This document shows, in pieces, positions 28,584-37,164 of a stretch of DNA of 64,000 nt. Source of the DNA: Pararhodobacter aggregans. GTDB taxonomy: Bacteria; Pseudomonadota; Alphaproteobacteria; Rhodobacterales; Rhodobacteraceae. The notes beneath the pieces are model-generated. The model had not been told where the DNA came from, ran no database searches, and saw nothing but the letters and a program-made list of their open reading frames with translations. The stretch covers positions 62,001-126,000 of the forward strand of contig NZ_QDDR01000014.1 in NCBI RefSeq assembly GCF_003075525.1. The letters are read 5' to 3'. Each line of letters begins with the position of its first letter. Positions within the stretch are counted from its first letter, which is position 1. The translations under genes were made by a program, and so were the position numbers.

Positions 28584-30274
28584 GCGCGCGGCTGGGCTTC
28601 ATCATGCTGGTGCATCAGGCGCTGGACCGCGCGGCGCAGGTGGCGCGGTTCGTCGCGGGCACCGGCAGTCCCGTGGTGATCCATGTCGATGCCCGCACCC
28701 CCGCCACCCAGCGCGAGGGGCTGGTGCAGGCGCTGGCCGACCTGCCGCAGGTGCGCTTCTGCAAGCGGCACCGCTGCGACTGGGGCACCTGGTCGCTGGT
28801 GGCGGCCATGCAATCGGCCGCCGAGCTGCTGCTCAGGGACTTCCCGGGGGTGGAGCGGGTCTATGCGATGTCCGGCGCCTGCCTGCCGCTCAGGCCGGTG
28901 GCCGAGCTTCAGGCCTGGCTCGACCGCCATCCCGACACCGATTTCATCGAATCGGTCAATGTGGCGGATGTGAACTGGACCAAGGGTGGGCTGAACGAGG
29001 AACGCTTCACCCTCTGGTTCCCGGTCGGCTTCAAGCGCAACAAATGGGTCTTCGACCGGCTGGTCGATGCCCAGCGGTTGCTCCCCGTGAAACGCGACAT
29101 CCCCGACGGGATCGTGCCGCATATGGGCAGCCAATGGTGGTGCCTGACGCGCGAGACGCTGGAGGCGATCCTCAAGGACCCGATGCGCCCGGTCTATGAC
29201 CGCTATTTCCGGCGGGTCTGGATCCCGGACGAAAGCTATTTCCAGACCCTGGTCCGGCTGCACGCCCGGCGGATCGAAAGCCGCTCCTTGACGCTGGGCA
29301 AGTTCGACCATCAGGGCAAGCCGCATGTCTTCTACGACGACCATCTGACGCTGCTCAGGCGGTCCGACTGCTTCATGGCCCGCAAGATCTGGCGCGGGGC
29401 CGACCGGCTCTATCAGCATTTTCTGGCCCCGCGCGAGGCGGGCTCCGACACGGAACCCCAGCCCAGCCGCATCGACCGCCATTTCGCCCGCGCCACCGAA
29501 CAGCGGGTGCGGGGGCGGCCGGGCCTCTATATGGCCAGCCGCTTCCCCGTCGCCAACCGCGAGAATGGCAAGACGGCCGAGCCCTATTCCGTCTTTCAGG
29601 GCTTCACCGAGGTCTTTCAGGATTTCGAGGGCTGGCTGGCCGCGGTGGCCAATTGCCGGGTGCATGGCCACCTCTTCGCCCCGCAGAAAGCCCAGTTCGC
29701 CGGGCGTGAACGCCATTTCGCGGGCGGGCTCAGCGACAGCGCGACGCTGCGGGACTACAACCCGCGCGCCTTCCTCACCAACCTCCTCTGGGCCACGCGG
29801 GGCGAGCGTCAGTGCTTCCAGTTCGGCCCCGGCGACACCCAGGGCCGCAAGTTCGACCTGCTGTGGTTCATGGCCACCGATTCCAACGCCCAGATCTCGG
29901 TCATTTCCGGCGCCTGGGCGGTGCCGCTCTACCGATCGGGCGGGGATTTCGCCCAGCTTCGGCGCGAGGCCGCGCGCCTGCAACGCATCGAATCCGAGAT
30001 GATCGAGATCCTGCACGCCCCCCAGACCCGGGCCCGCATCCGCATCTGGACCATGGCCGAATTCCTCGAAAACCCGGCCGAGCCGCTGCACACCCTCTTT
30101 GACGAGATCGCGCCCCATTCCGCCGCCCGGCTGATGCGCCTGCCCGATCTGGTCGACCTCACCGGCTTCGGCTCGTTCCTGCAAGAGCTGCGCAATCAGG
30201 GCATGCAGCCGGTCTTGATGGGCGATTTCCCGACCACGCCGCTGCCCCCCGATCCCTCGCACCGGATGAAGTGA
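28580..30274 (+). CDS. GT14-like beta-1,6-N-acetylglucosaminyltransferase with DUF5927-type C-terminus
   Basis: A 564-residue two-part protein. Residues 1-300 resemble the core-2/I-branching (GT14) family: LGFIMLVHQAL start, VVIHVDART, RCDWGTWSLVAAM, VYAMSGACLPLRP, FIESVNVADVNW and MGSQWWCLTRETLEAIL. Residues about 320-564 form a second domain I associate with DUF5927, found with this family in Rhodobacteraceae; no catalytic motif is evident there. GTG 28580 overlaps the previous stop, so translation is coupled. It likely acts in the cytoplasm on a lipid-linked or protein glycan; the product is inferred to be later sulfated. Confidence 0.85.
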   Translation: MSARLGFIMLVHQALDRAAQVARFVAGTGSPVVIHVDARTPATQREGLVQALADLPQVRFCKRHRCDWGTWSLVAAMQSAAELLLRDFPGVERVYAMSGACLPLRPVAELQAWLDRHPDTDFIESVNVADVNWTKGGLNEERFTLWFPVGFKRNKWVFDRLVDAQRLLPVKRDIPDGIVPHMGSQWWCLTRETLEAILKDPMRPVYDRYFRRVWIPDESYFQTLVRLHARRIESRSLTLGKFDHQGKPHVFYDDHLTLLRRSDCFMARKIWRGADRLYQHFLAPREAGSDTEPQPSRIDRHFARATEQRVRGRPGLYMASRFPVANRENGKTAEPYSVFQGFTEVFQDFEGWLAAVANCRVHGHLFAPQKAQFAGRERHFAGGLSDSATLRDYNPRAFLTNLLWATRGERQCFQFGPGDTQGRKFDLLWFMATDSNAQISVISGAWAVPLYRSGGDFAQLRREAARLQRIESEMIEILHAPQTRARIRIWTMAEFLENPAEPLHTLFDEIAPHSAARLMRLPDLVDLTGFGSFLQELRNQGMQPVLMGDFPTTPLPPDPSHRMK

Positions 30275-31638
30275 TGGCTTTCGATTGTTTTGTGATTCTG
30301 GCCGAGATGCGGACGGGCTCGAATCTGCTGGAATCGAACCTCAACGCTTTCGAGGGGATCGAATGCCATGGCGAGATCTTCAACCCGGGCTTCATCAACA
30401 CCCCCGGCACCGACAGCTACAAAGGCGTCACCTTCGCCGAGCGCGAGGCCGATCCATGGCGGCTGATGATGGCGGTCCGGAAGGGCGTGCGGATGCCGGG
30501 CTTCCGGCTGTTCCATGACCACGACCGCCGGATCTGGGACCATGTGCTGGCCGATACCGCCTGCGCCAAGGTGGTGCTGACCCGCAATCCGCTGGACAGC
30601 TACGTCTCGCGCAAGATCGCCGCCGCCACCAACCAGTGGAAGCTGGGCGATGTGAAGCACCGCCGGCAGGTGCAGGTCCCCTTCGTCGCCGCCGAGTTCG
30701 AGGAGCATCTCTCGCGCCTGCAGGCCACGCAGATCGAGATCCTGAACACCCTGCAACGCAGCGGCCAGACCGCGTTCTACATCGGCTATGACGACGCCAA
30801 CGATCTGGACGTGCTGAACGGGCTGGCCCGCTGGCTGGGGGTGCCGGCGCGCATCACCGACCTGCCGCGCGCCCTGAAGAAGCAGAACCCCGAGCCGCTG
30901 GAGCAGAAACTCACCAACCCGGCCGAGGTCGCCCGGGCCCTGGCGCGGATCGACCGCTTCGACCTGGGCCGCACGCCGAATTTCGAGACACGGCGCGGCC
31001 CGCTGTTGCCAGCGATCCAGGCGGGTGCCAGCACGCCGCTGCTGTTCCTGCCGCTCAGGGCCGCGCCCGAGGGCGCCGTGACCGACTGGCTGACCACGCT
31101 CGACGGCGCGGCGCCCGAGTCCGGTTTCGACGAAGGGCGGCTCGACCGTTGGCGGCAGGCGCATCCCGGGTTCCGGTCCTTCACCGTGCTCCGCCACCCG
31201 TTGCGCCGCGCCCATGCCGCCTTCGTCCGGGTGCGCGACAGCGGCGATTTCGCCCCGGTGCGCGAGCATCTGGCGCGGCTCTATGGCGTCGATCTGGGCA
31301 CGGGCCCCGATCCCGCCACCGCCTTCAAGGCCTATCTGAACTTCTGCCGCGCCTCGATCCAGGGGCAGACCGGGCTGCAACCCTGGCCGCTCTGGGCGAC
31401 GCAGGCCGCCCAGCTTCAGGGCTATGGCGCGGTGATCCAGCCCGACCTGATCCTGCGGGAAGAGGATCTGGCGCAGGACCTGCCCGCCCTGGCCCGTCGC
31501 ATGGGCCATGCCGCGCCCCCGCCGCCCGGCAGCGCTGCCGACACCGGCCTCGAGGCGATCCTCGATGCCGAGATGCAGGCGCTCTGCCGCGCGGCTTACG
31601 GGCGCGACTACGACAGGTTCGGCTTCGGCGATCTGTGA
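30274..31638 (+). CDS. Two-domain sulfotransferase (NodH/Stf-like)
   Basis: A 454-residue protein whose N-terminal half carries both PAPS-binding signatures: the 5'-phosphosulfate loop AEMRTGSNLLESN at 10-22 and the 3'-phosphate motif VLTRNPLDSYVSRK at 101-114. The C-terminal half (about 245-454) looks like a second, diverged sulfotransferase domain with FTVLRHPLRRAHAAFV at 303-318 but no recognisable 5'-loop. ATG 30274 shares its A with the previous TGA, so it is translationally coupled to the GT14-like gene. It probably sulfates the glycan made by the three transferases upstream. Confidence 0.84.
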   Translation: MAFDCFVILAEMRTGSNLLESNLNAFEGIECHGEIFNPGFINTPGTDSYKGVTFAEREADPWRLMMAVRKGVRMPGFRLFHDHDRRIWDHVLADTACAKVVLTRNPLDSYVSRKIAAATNQWKLGDVKHRRQVQVPFVAAEFEEHLSRLQATQIEILNTLQRSGQTAFYIGYDDANDLDVLNGLARWLGVPARITDLPRALKKQNPEPLEQKLTNPAEVARALARIDRFDLGRTPNFETRRGPLLPAIQAGASTPLLFLPLRAAPEGAVTDWLTTLDGAAPESGFDEGRLDRWRQAHPGFRSFTVLRHPLRRAHAAFVRVRDSGDFAPVREHLARLYGVDLGTGPDPATAFKAYLNFCRASIQGQTGLQPWPLWATQAAQLQGYGAVIQPDLILREEDLAQDLPALARRMGHAAPPPPGSAADTGLEAILDAEMQALCRAAYGRDYDRFGFGDL

Positions 31639-31785
31639 GGGAAATGAGATAGGGGGCTCACGGTTTCCCGGAACCCCCCATCTTCCCACGTGCCCTTCGC
31701 ACCACACGTAGAAACGGATATGTCCCGGACCATCCTGGCCCATGGACACAGCCTGCCACGCGGTGTGGTCCGAGGCAAAAGCATT

Positions 31786-31816
31786 CTGCGCGGCATTTGT
31801 CGCGAATGCCGCGCAG
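31786..31816 (-). terminator. Terminator of the DUF2853 gene
   Basis: A perfect 12-bp stem (31786-31797 with 31805-31816) with a 7-base loop, 9 bp beyond the DUF2853 stop. Read on the minus strand it is followed by AATGCTTTTGCC. Confidence 0.65.
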
Positions 31817-31824
31817 GGCGCGGC

Positions 31825-32166
31825 TCAGGCGTAAACCGCCTCTTTGCCGAAATGCTTGCACAGCATGTAATAGACCACGGCGCGGTATTTGTTGCGCTCG
31901 GACTTGCCATAGGTGGCGATCACGGCGTCGATCGCCTCGTCCAGCGCCGGACCGTCGGTCAGGCCCAGCTTCTTGACCAGGTACTTTTCCTTGACGGTGG
32001 CGATCTCATCCGGCTGGCTGGCCGCCACGGTCGAGGCATCGGCGTCATAGATCGACGGGCCGCAGCCGATCGTTACCTTGGTGAGCAGCGCCATATCCGG
32101 CTCCATCCCGCATTTGTTGCGCAGGTCATCGGCGTATTTGGCGATCAGATCGTCGCGGCGTCCCAT
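31825..32166 (-). CDS. DUF2853 family protein
   Basis: A 113-residue, lysine-rich cytoplasmic protein with the DUF2853 pattern: an N-terminal helix (KYADDLRNKCG), KVTIGCGPSIYDADASTVAAS near 30-50, VKEKYLVKKLGL and a C-terminal RAVVYYMLCKHFGKE. Its function is not known. ATG 32166 is chosen because AGGGAGA lies about 8 bases upstream. It stands between the glycan module (convergent) and the transglycosylase gene (same strand). Confidence 0.82.
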   Translation of the reverse strand: MGRRDDLIAKYADDLRNKCGMEPDMALLTKVTIGCGPSIYDADASTVAASQPDEIATVKEKYLVKKLGLTDGPALDEAIDAVIATYGKSERNKYRAVVYYMLCKHFGKEAVYA

Positions 32167-32268
32167 CGTTCGGTATCTCCCTGAGAATAGTCTTTCTTCG
32201 GCAGAAACCATACGAACCGCTTGGTCCCCGCCGCAAGCATAAACCGCGGCGGGGTTGGCGATTGCGGC

Positions 32269-33453
32269 TCAGAGGCGGCGCAGCAGCTCGGGCGTGGGCC
32301 AGCCATCGGCGGGCAGGCCGACCTGCGCCTGCACATCCTGCACCGCGGCCCGGGTGCCGGCGCCGAGGATGCCGTCCACCTCGCCCACATTGAAGCCGCG
32401 CGCGGCCAGACGGCGCTGCAGCTCCATCATCTGCTCGCGCCCCAGCCCCTCCTGCGGGTTGCCCGCCTCATAGACCGGCGCCCCCTCGATCCGCGTCGCG
32501 AAATAGGCCGCGGTCACGACATAGGTGAAGGACTGGTTCCATTCGAACAGCACGCGGAAATTGTCGAAGATCATGAAGGCCGGGCCGCGATGCCCCTGCG
32601 GCAGGATCACCGAGGCCCTCAGCCCGCCCGAGGGCATCGACACGCCCCGCGCCTGCACGCCCAGCCGCGACCAGTCGCTGACGCTCATCTGCGTGCGCAG
32701 CCCGGTGCGCGTCAGGTCCAGATTCGCGGGGATCTGCACCTCGACCAGCCAGGGCTCGTTCGGACGCCAGCCATGGTGGCGCAGCAGCGCCGCGCCGGTC
32801 AGCACGGCATCGGGCAGCGAGCCCCGCACATCCACATGCCCGTTGCCATCGGCATCGACCCCCAGCGCCAGAATGTCGCGCGGCAGCATCTGCACCATGC
32901 CGATCTCGCCCGCCCAGGCACCCTGCGTGGTCGCCGGATCCAGATCGCCCCGGCGATAAAGCTCGGCCATGGCGATCAGCTGCGGGCGGAACAATCCCGG
33001 GCGGCGGCAATCATGCGCCAGCGTGGCCAGCGCATTGGCGGTGTTGATATCGCCCTGCACCTGGCCGAAATCGGTCTCGAAGGCCAGGAAGGCCAGCATC
33101 ACGCCCGGGTTGATGCCATAATCGCGTTGCAGGCGCTGGAACAGCTGCGGCTGCTGCTGCAACAGGCGCCGCGCCCGGTCCAGCCGGTTCTGGCTGATCA
33201 GCGAGCGCGAGAAGTCGATGAAGGGCCGTTGAAAGAACCCCTGCCCGCGGTCGCGGCTCAGCACCGTCTGGCTTTGCTGCAGACGGCCGAAGAAGCGGTC
33301 GGCGACATCGGCGGGGATGCCCGATTGCACCGCCTCCTGTTCCAGACCGGCGATGAAGCTGGACCAGCTTCCGCCGCAGGGCGCCGATTGGGCCCCGGCG
33401 GCAAGGGGGGACAGGCAAAGGGCCGAAATCGCGGCGGCAAGAACGAGGCGCAT
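32269..33453 (-). CDS. Lytic murein transglycosylase (MltB family) with peptidoglycan-binding domain
   Basis: A periplasmic enzyme of 394 residues that cleaves peptidoglycan glycan strands. It has a signal peptide (first ~22 residues), the MltB/SLT70-type catalytic domain with the active Glu in MLAFLAFETDFG (family consensus ESNFG-like; here ETDFG) and WAGEIGMVQMLPRDIL, and a C-terminal PG_binding_1 domain (about 335-394, LQRRLAARGFNVGEVDGILGAGT). AGGAGA six bases upstream of ATG 33453 fixes the start. Upstream lies the dispersed repeat at 33559-33586. Confidence 0.92.
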   Translation of the reverse strand: MRLVLAAAISALCLSPLAAGAQSAPCGGSWSSFIAGLEQEAVQSGIPADVADRFFGRLQQSQTVLSRDRGQGFFQRPFIDFSRSLISQNRLDRARRLLQQQPQLFQRLQRDYGINPGVMLAFLAFETDFGQVQGDINTANALATLAHDCRRPGLFRPQLIAMAELYRRGDLDPATTQGAWAGEIGMVQMLPRDILALGVDADGNGHVDVRGSLPDAVLTGAALLRHHGWRPNEPWLVEVQIPANLDLTRTGLRTQMSVSDWSRLGVQARGVSMPSGGLRASVILPQGHRGPAFMIFDNFRVLFEWNQSFTYVVTAAYFATRIEGAPVYEAGNPQEGLGREQMMELQRRLAARGFNVGEVDGILGAGTRAAVQDVQAQVGLPADGWPTPELLRRL

Positions 33454-33558
33454 GAAATCTCCTGTGGAATGTTGCAGCAACCTAGCAACAAACCACCCCT
33501 TCGGCCAAGCGTTCCCGGAAATCGCGCCGGTCACATCCCCGCCAAAAGGCCGCGCCTT

Positions 33559-33625
33559 CTTTGCGCTGAAAATATCCTCGGGGGGTGAATTGGCCGCAGG
33601 CCAAGAGGGGGGCAGAAAGCCCCCC
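33559..33625 (-). repeat. Terminator-linked dispersed repeat, copy 1 (3' of dnaN)
   Basis: Read on the minus strand after the dnaN stop: a hairpin of six G and six C (arms 33620-33625 and 33607-33612), then ACCCCCCGAGGATATTTTC and GCGCAAAG (33586 down to 33559). The same order, hairpin then CCCCC-GAGGATATTT-GCAAAGA, recurs at 63354-63416 and in a diverged form at 57984-58035. The hairpin probably terminates dnaN. Confidence 0.65.
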
Positions 33626-33660
33626 TGACCCGGTTTCCCATGGTGCCGCCGGAACGGGTC

Positions 33661-34779
33661 TCAGACCCGCATCGGCATCACGACATAGACCGCCGAGGCA
33701 TCGGTGCCCTCGCGCACCAGCGCCGGCTCGCCAGAGGAATTGAACAGGAAGACCGCGTTCTCGCGGTCGATCTGGCTGGCGATCTCCAGCAGGTACTTGG
33801 CGTTGAAGCCGATCTCCAGATGGTCGTCGCCATAGGCCACCACCAGCTCTTCCTGGGCCATGCCGCTGTCGGGCGCGTTGACCGAGAGGGTCAGCTTGTC
33901 CTCATCCAGGATCAGCTTCACCGCGCGCGAGCGTTCGGACGACACCGTCGCCACCCGGTCCACCGCCTTGGCGAATTCGCTGGCGTCGACTTCCAGCCGC
34001 TTCTGGTTGCCCACCGGGATGACGCGCGAATAATCGGGGAAGGTCCCGTCGATCACCTTCGAGGTCAGGGCGATTTCCGCCGTGGCGAAGCGCACCTTGG
34101 TCTCGCTGACCGAAATCGCGATATCGGCCGCGTCGTCATCGAGCAGCTTCTTCAGCTCGTTCACCGTCTTGCGCGGCACGATCACGCCCGGCATCGCTTC
34201 GGCGCCCGGGGGCACCGGGCAGTCGATCCGCGCCAGCCGGTGGCCATCGGTCGCGACGCAGCGCAGGACGCGCCCATCCTCGCCCTCGGCCACATGCATG
34301 TAGACGCCGTTCAGGTAATAGCGCGTCTCTTCGGTGGAAATCGCGAACTTGGACTTCTCGAACAGCCGCTTCAGATCGCCCGCCTTGGCGCTGAAATTCG
34401 TCTGATATTCCGACGAGGCCATGACCGGGAAATCCTCGCGCGGGAGCGTCGCCAGCGCGAAGGTGGAGCGTCCGGCTTCGACCGTCAGCCGCCCGGTCCG
34501 CTGGTCGTCGGTCAGCGAGACCAGCGCGCCGTCGGGCAGCTTGCGGACGATCTCGTGCAGCATCACCGCCGAGACGGTGGTGGCGCCGGCGCGTTCGACC
34601 ATGGCGGCGGCCTTATCCACGACCTCGATATCCAGATCGGTGGCGCGGAAGCTGACAGTGGCACCCTCGGCCTCGATCAGGACGTTCGCCAGGATCGGGA
34701 TCGTGTTGCGCCGCTCGACCACCGATTGAGCCTGCGCCACGGCCTTCAACAGCGTTGCGCGTTCGATGCTGAGCTTCAT
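33661..34779 (-). CDS. dnaN: DNA polymerase III beta subunit (sliding clamp)
   Basis: Forms the ring that holds polymerase on DNA. The 372 residues show the three-domain clamp layout: MKLSIERATLLKAVAQAQSVVE start, TIPILANVLIEAEG, FPVMAS near 130, YYLNGVYMH, and the conserved C-terminus VYVVMPMRV. It lies 130 bp downstream of dnaA and in the same direction, so dnaA-dnaN is retained; recF does not follow. A hairpin repeat lies beyond its stop. Confidence 0.97.
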   Translation of the reverse strand: MKLSIERATLLKAVAQAQSVVERRNTIPILANVLIEAEGATVSFRATDLDIEVVDKAAAMVERAGATTVSAVMLHEIVRKLPDGALVSLTDDQRTGRLTVEAGRSTFALATLPREDFPVMASSEYQTNFSAKAGDLKRLFEKSKFAISTEETRYYLNGVYMHVAEGEDGRVLRCVATDGHRLARIDCPVPPGAEAMPGVIVPRKTVNELKKLLDDDAADIAISVSETKVRFATAEIALTSKVIDGTFPDYSRVIPVGNQKRLEVDASEFAKAVDRVATVSSERSRAVKLILDEDKLTLSVNAPDSGMAQEELVVAYGDDHLEIGFNAKYLLEIASQIDRENAVFLFNSSGEPALVREGTDASAVYVVMPMRV

Positions 34780-34909
34780 CGCCTTCCCTCCGACACATCA
34801 GGCCGGTGCCGACAACGCGCCGGCCCGGCCTGTCTTTTCTGGTTCCTGTTTGTTTGCGGCCCTTTGCCGCCGCCGTCAAGGTTCGCCGGGCGTTCCGGGC
34901 GCCTCAGGC

Positions 34910-36280
34910 TCAGCTTTCCAGCAGACGGCGCAGCAGATCCAGGTCCTCGGACAGCTGGCTGTCCTGCGCGCGCAGTTCCTCGACCTTGCGCACACCGTGC
35001 AGGATCGTGGTGTGATCGCGCCCGCCGAAGCGGCGGCCGATCTCGGGCAGGGACCGCGTGGTCATGTGCTTGGCCAGATACATCGCCACCTGCCGCGGCC
35101 GGGCGATGGTGCGCAGGCGCTTCGGGCCGATCAGGTCCGACAGGCGCACGTTGTAATGTTCCGCCACTTTGCGCTGGATTTCCTCGACCGTGACCTTGCG
35201 CTCGGACGAGCGCAGGATGTCGGCCAGCGTGTCCTGCGTCATGTCCAGCGTGATCTCGCGCCCCAGAAGCGAGGCCAGCGCGAAAAGCCGGGTCAGCGCC
35301 CCTTCCAGCACGCGGACGTTGGTGGTGATCCGGTGGGCGAGGAATTCCAGCACATCCGGCGCGATCGAGACATTGCCGTAATTGGCGCGGTTCTGGTCGA
35401 CCTTCTGCTGCAGGATGCCCAGCCGCAGCTCGTAATCGGTGGGATGCAGGTCGACCACCAGCCCCGATTGCAGGCGGCTCTTGATGCGTTCCTCCAGATC
35501 CTTGATCTCGCCCGGCGCGCGGTCGGCCGAGATGACGATCTGCTTGTTCTGGTCGATCAGCGCGTTGAAAGTGTGGAAGAATTCTTCCTGCGTGCTGTCC
35601 TTGCCGGCGATGAACTGCACGTCGTCGACCATCAGGATATCGACCGAGCGGAACAGCGACTTGAAGTCCATGATCTGCTTTTCGCGCAGCGCCTGCACGA
35701 AGCGGTACATGAATTGCTCGGCGCTCAGATACAGCACCCGGGCTTCCGGGTTGCGGGCCTGCAGCTCCCAGGCGATGGCGTGCATCAGGTGGGTCTTGCC
35801 CAGCCCGACGCCACCGTAAAGGAACAGCGGGTTGAAGGTCACCGCCGCGCCCTCGGCCACCCGGCGGGCGGCGGCATGGGCCAGGGCGTTCGGCTTGCCG
35901 ACCACGAAATTGTCGAAGGTATAGCGCGCGTCGAGCGGCGCGCCGGGCAGTTCTTCGCCCTGCGGCGCGGCCACGGCAGCGGCGCGCGGGGCGGCGGGGG
36001 CAGGGCTATCTTCGGCCTCGGGCCGGGTGCCCGGGACGCGCACCTGAACCGCCAGGTCCAGGCGATGGACCTCGGCCCCGGCGGCGTTCAGCGCGCGCAG
36101 GATCTGGTCGGCGAAGTTGCGGTTCACCCAATTGGCGATGAAATTGGTCGGCGCGGCCAGCTGCGCGACGCCGCCCCGGAATCCGGTCAGCTCGAGCGGC
36201 GCGATCCAGGTGATGAAATTGCTTTCCCCGACAACGTCCCGAAGTTTCTTGCGGACATCGCCCCACACGCCGTTTGTCAT
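34910..36280 (-). CDS. dnaA: Chromosomal replication initiator DnaA
   Basis: Binds and melts the replication origin. 456 residues from ATG 36280. Domain I has the WGDVRKKLRDVVGE start, domain III the Walker A GGVGLGKTHLMHA, Walker B ILMVDDVQF and the arginine-finger region, and domain IV the DNA-binding signature GGRDHTTILHGVRKV near the end. An in-frame ATG at 36295 is an alternative start; the one used begins at the family's MTxxxWG-like N-terminus. The 450 bp upstream hold no recognisable TTATCCACA boxes but include a CtrA-like site near rpsT. Confidence 0.96.
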   Translation of the reverse strand: MTNGVWGDVRKKLRDVVGESNFITWIAPLELTGFRGGVAQLAAPTNFIANWVNRNFADQILRALNAAGAEVHRLDLAVQVRVPGTRPEAEDSPAPAAPRAAAVAAPQGEELPGAPLDARYTFDNFVVGKPNALAHAAARRVAEGAAVTFNPLFLYGGVGLGKTHLMHAIAWELQARNPEARVLYLSAEQFMYRFVQALREKQIMDFKSLFRSVDILMVDDVQFIAGKDSTQEEFFHTFNALIDQNKQIVISADRAPGEIKDLEERIKSRLQSGLVVDLHPTDYELRLGILQQKVDQNRANYGNVSIAPDVLEFLAHRITTNVRVLEGALTRLFALASLLGREITLDMTQDTLADILRSSERKVTVEEIQRKVAEHYNVRLSDLIGPKRLRTIARPRQVAMYLAKHMTTRSLPEIGRRFGGRDHTTILHGVRKVEELRAQDSQLSEDLDLLRRLLES

Positions 36281-36671
36281 TCTGTCCCAACCCATGACCG
36301 CGTCCGGATGGCGCGGTATTCTGTTCTCGTTCTTTCGTCCGGTAGACCCGGATCGCATGGCGCGAAACATCGCCGGACCGGCCGCACGGGGCGGCGGCAA
36401 CAGACAAGAGGGGAACGACCCGATCAGGCGGCAGGGCCCGAACGGACAAACAACAACAACCCGGTTCCCAGAGCGGCAGCAAGGGCAGCGAATCGTCGCG
36501 GTTCAGGAATGTCCCCCCCAGGGCTTCGTGAATCGCAGGGCAACGCTATCAAGCCCCCGGCGAGGCCTTCAACCGAACAACGTTCTTGACAGGAGAGGGG
36601 GCCGAAGGAATCGCCGAGGGCGTGGGTTTCGTGCCACACTCCCCCTGACGGACCCCTGCCGGCAGGTATGG
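36281..36671. other. Gene-free region upstream of dnaA
   Basis: This 390-bp stretch carries the dnaA promoter region and no gene I can support. I looked for DnaA boxes (TTATCCACA and one-mismatch forms) on both strands and saw none, and no AT-rich unwinding stretch, so there is no evidence for oriC here. A few short A-rich runs (ACAAACAACAACAAC near 36444-36459) interrupt the GC-rich sequence. Confidence 0.6.
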
Positions 36672-36698
36672 AAAAAGCGCACCCGAGGCGCGCTTTTT
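36672..36698 (-). terminator. Terminator of rpsT
   Basis: AAAAAGCGC (36672-36680) pairs perfectly with GCGCTTTTT (36690-36698) around a 9-base loop, 30 bp beyond the rpsT stop on the minus strand. The T-run follows in that direction as part of the stem. Confidence 0.8.
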
Positions 36699-36704
36699 CT
36701 AATC

Positions 36705-36721
36705 TTAACAGGGCGTTAACC
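36705..36721. promoter_or_regulatory. CtrA-like site TTAA-N7-TTAACC
   Basis: TTAACAGGGCGTTAACC matches the full CtrA consensus TTAA-N7-TTAAC. It lies between the rpsT terminator and the rpsT stop codon, about 425 bp upstream of dnaA. CtrA regulates flagella and cell-cycle genes in alphaproteobacteria; here the downstream target could be dnaA, or the match could be chance. Confidence 0.4.
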
Positions 36722-36729
36722 TTAGCGGA

Positions 36730-36996
36730 TCAGGCGTTCAGGGCCTTCACGCGCGAGGTCAGGCGCGACATTTTGCGCGAGGCGGTGTTCTTGTGCAGCA
36801 CGCCTTTCGACACGCCGCGGGCCAGTTCCGGCTGGGCTTCCAGCAGGGCGGTTTTCGCGGCTTCGGCGTTACCCGACGCGATCGCTTCTTCCACTTTGCG
36901 CAGGTAGGTGCGGATGCGCGAACGGCGGGCTTTGTTCACTTCAAAGCGGGCCTCGTTCTGACGGGCGCGCTTTTTGGACTGGGGCGTATTGGCCAT
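36730..36996 (-). CDS. rpsT: 30S ribosomal protein S20
   Basis: Binds 16S rRNA early in small-subunit assembly. 88 residues, very basic, beginning [15 protein letters not shown], with the conserved [13 protein letters not shown] helix and the C-terminal [19 protein letters not shown] block. The open frame continues upstream to 37038, but the family N-terminus sets ATG 36996. The rpsT next to dnaA arrangement is common in alphaproteobacteria. A hairpin terminator follows. Confidence 0.97.
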   Translation of the reverse strand: MANTPQSKKRARQNEARFEVNKARRSRIRTYLRKVEEAIASGNAEAAKTALLEAQPELARGVSKGVLHKNTASRKMSRLTSRVKALNA

Positions 36997-37148
36997 GGTC
37001 TGGGCTCTTTCCGGGTCTGTTACAATATCGTTGCACACAGACCCTCCGATCCGCCGGAAACAGGTTCCTTGGGATCAGGTCGATTCTCGCCTAAGCGGGC
37101 CCACGCGCATGTGGGGCGGTCCATAAGCCAACCGCCGGAAAAAGAAAA

Positions 37149-37164
37149 GGGGGGAAATCCCCCC
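37149..37164 (-). terminator. Terminator of enoyl-CoA hydratase gene
   Basis: Six G (37149-37154) and six C (37159-37164) around AAAT; on the minus strand it starts directly after the stop codon and is followed by TTTTCTTTTTCC. Confidence 0.85.

Noticed and set aside
31651-31680. G-run and C-run hairpin after the sulfotransferase gene
   Set aside because: Arms are only about five bases with a long loop and no T-run; too weak to call a terminator.
36281-36730. Possible oriC upstream of dnaA
   Set aside because: No DnaA boxes or AT-rich unwinding element were seen; a single CtrA-like site is not enough.
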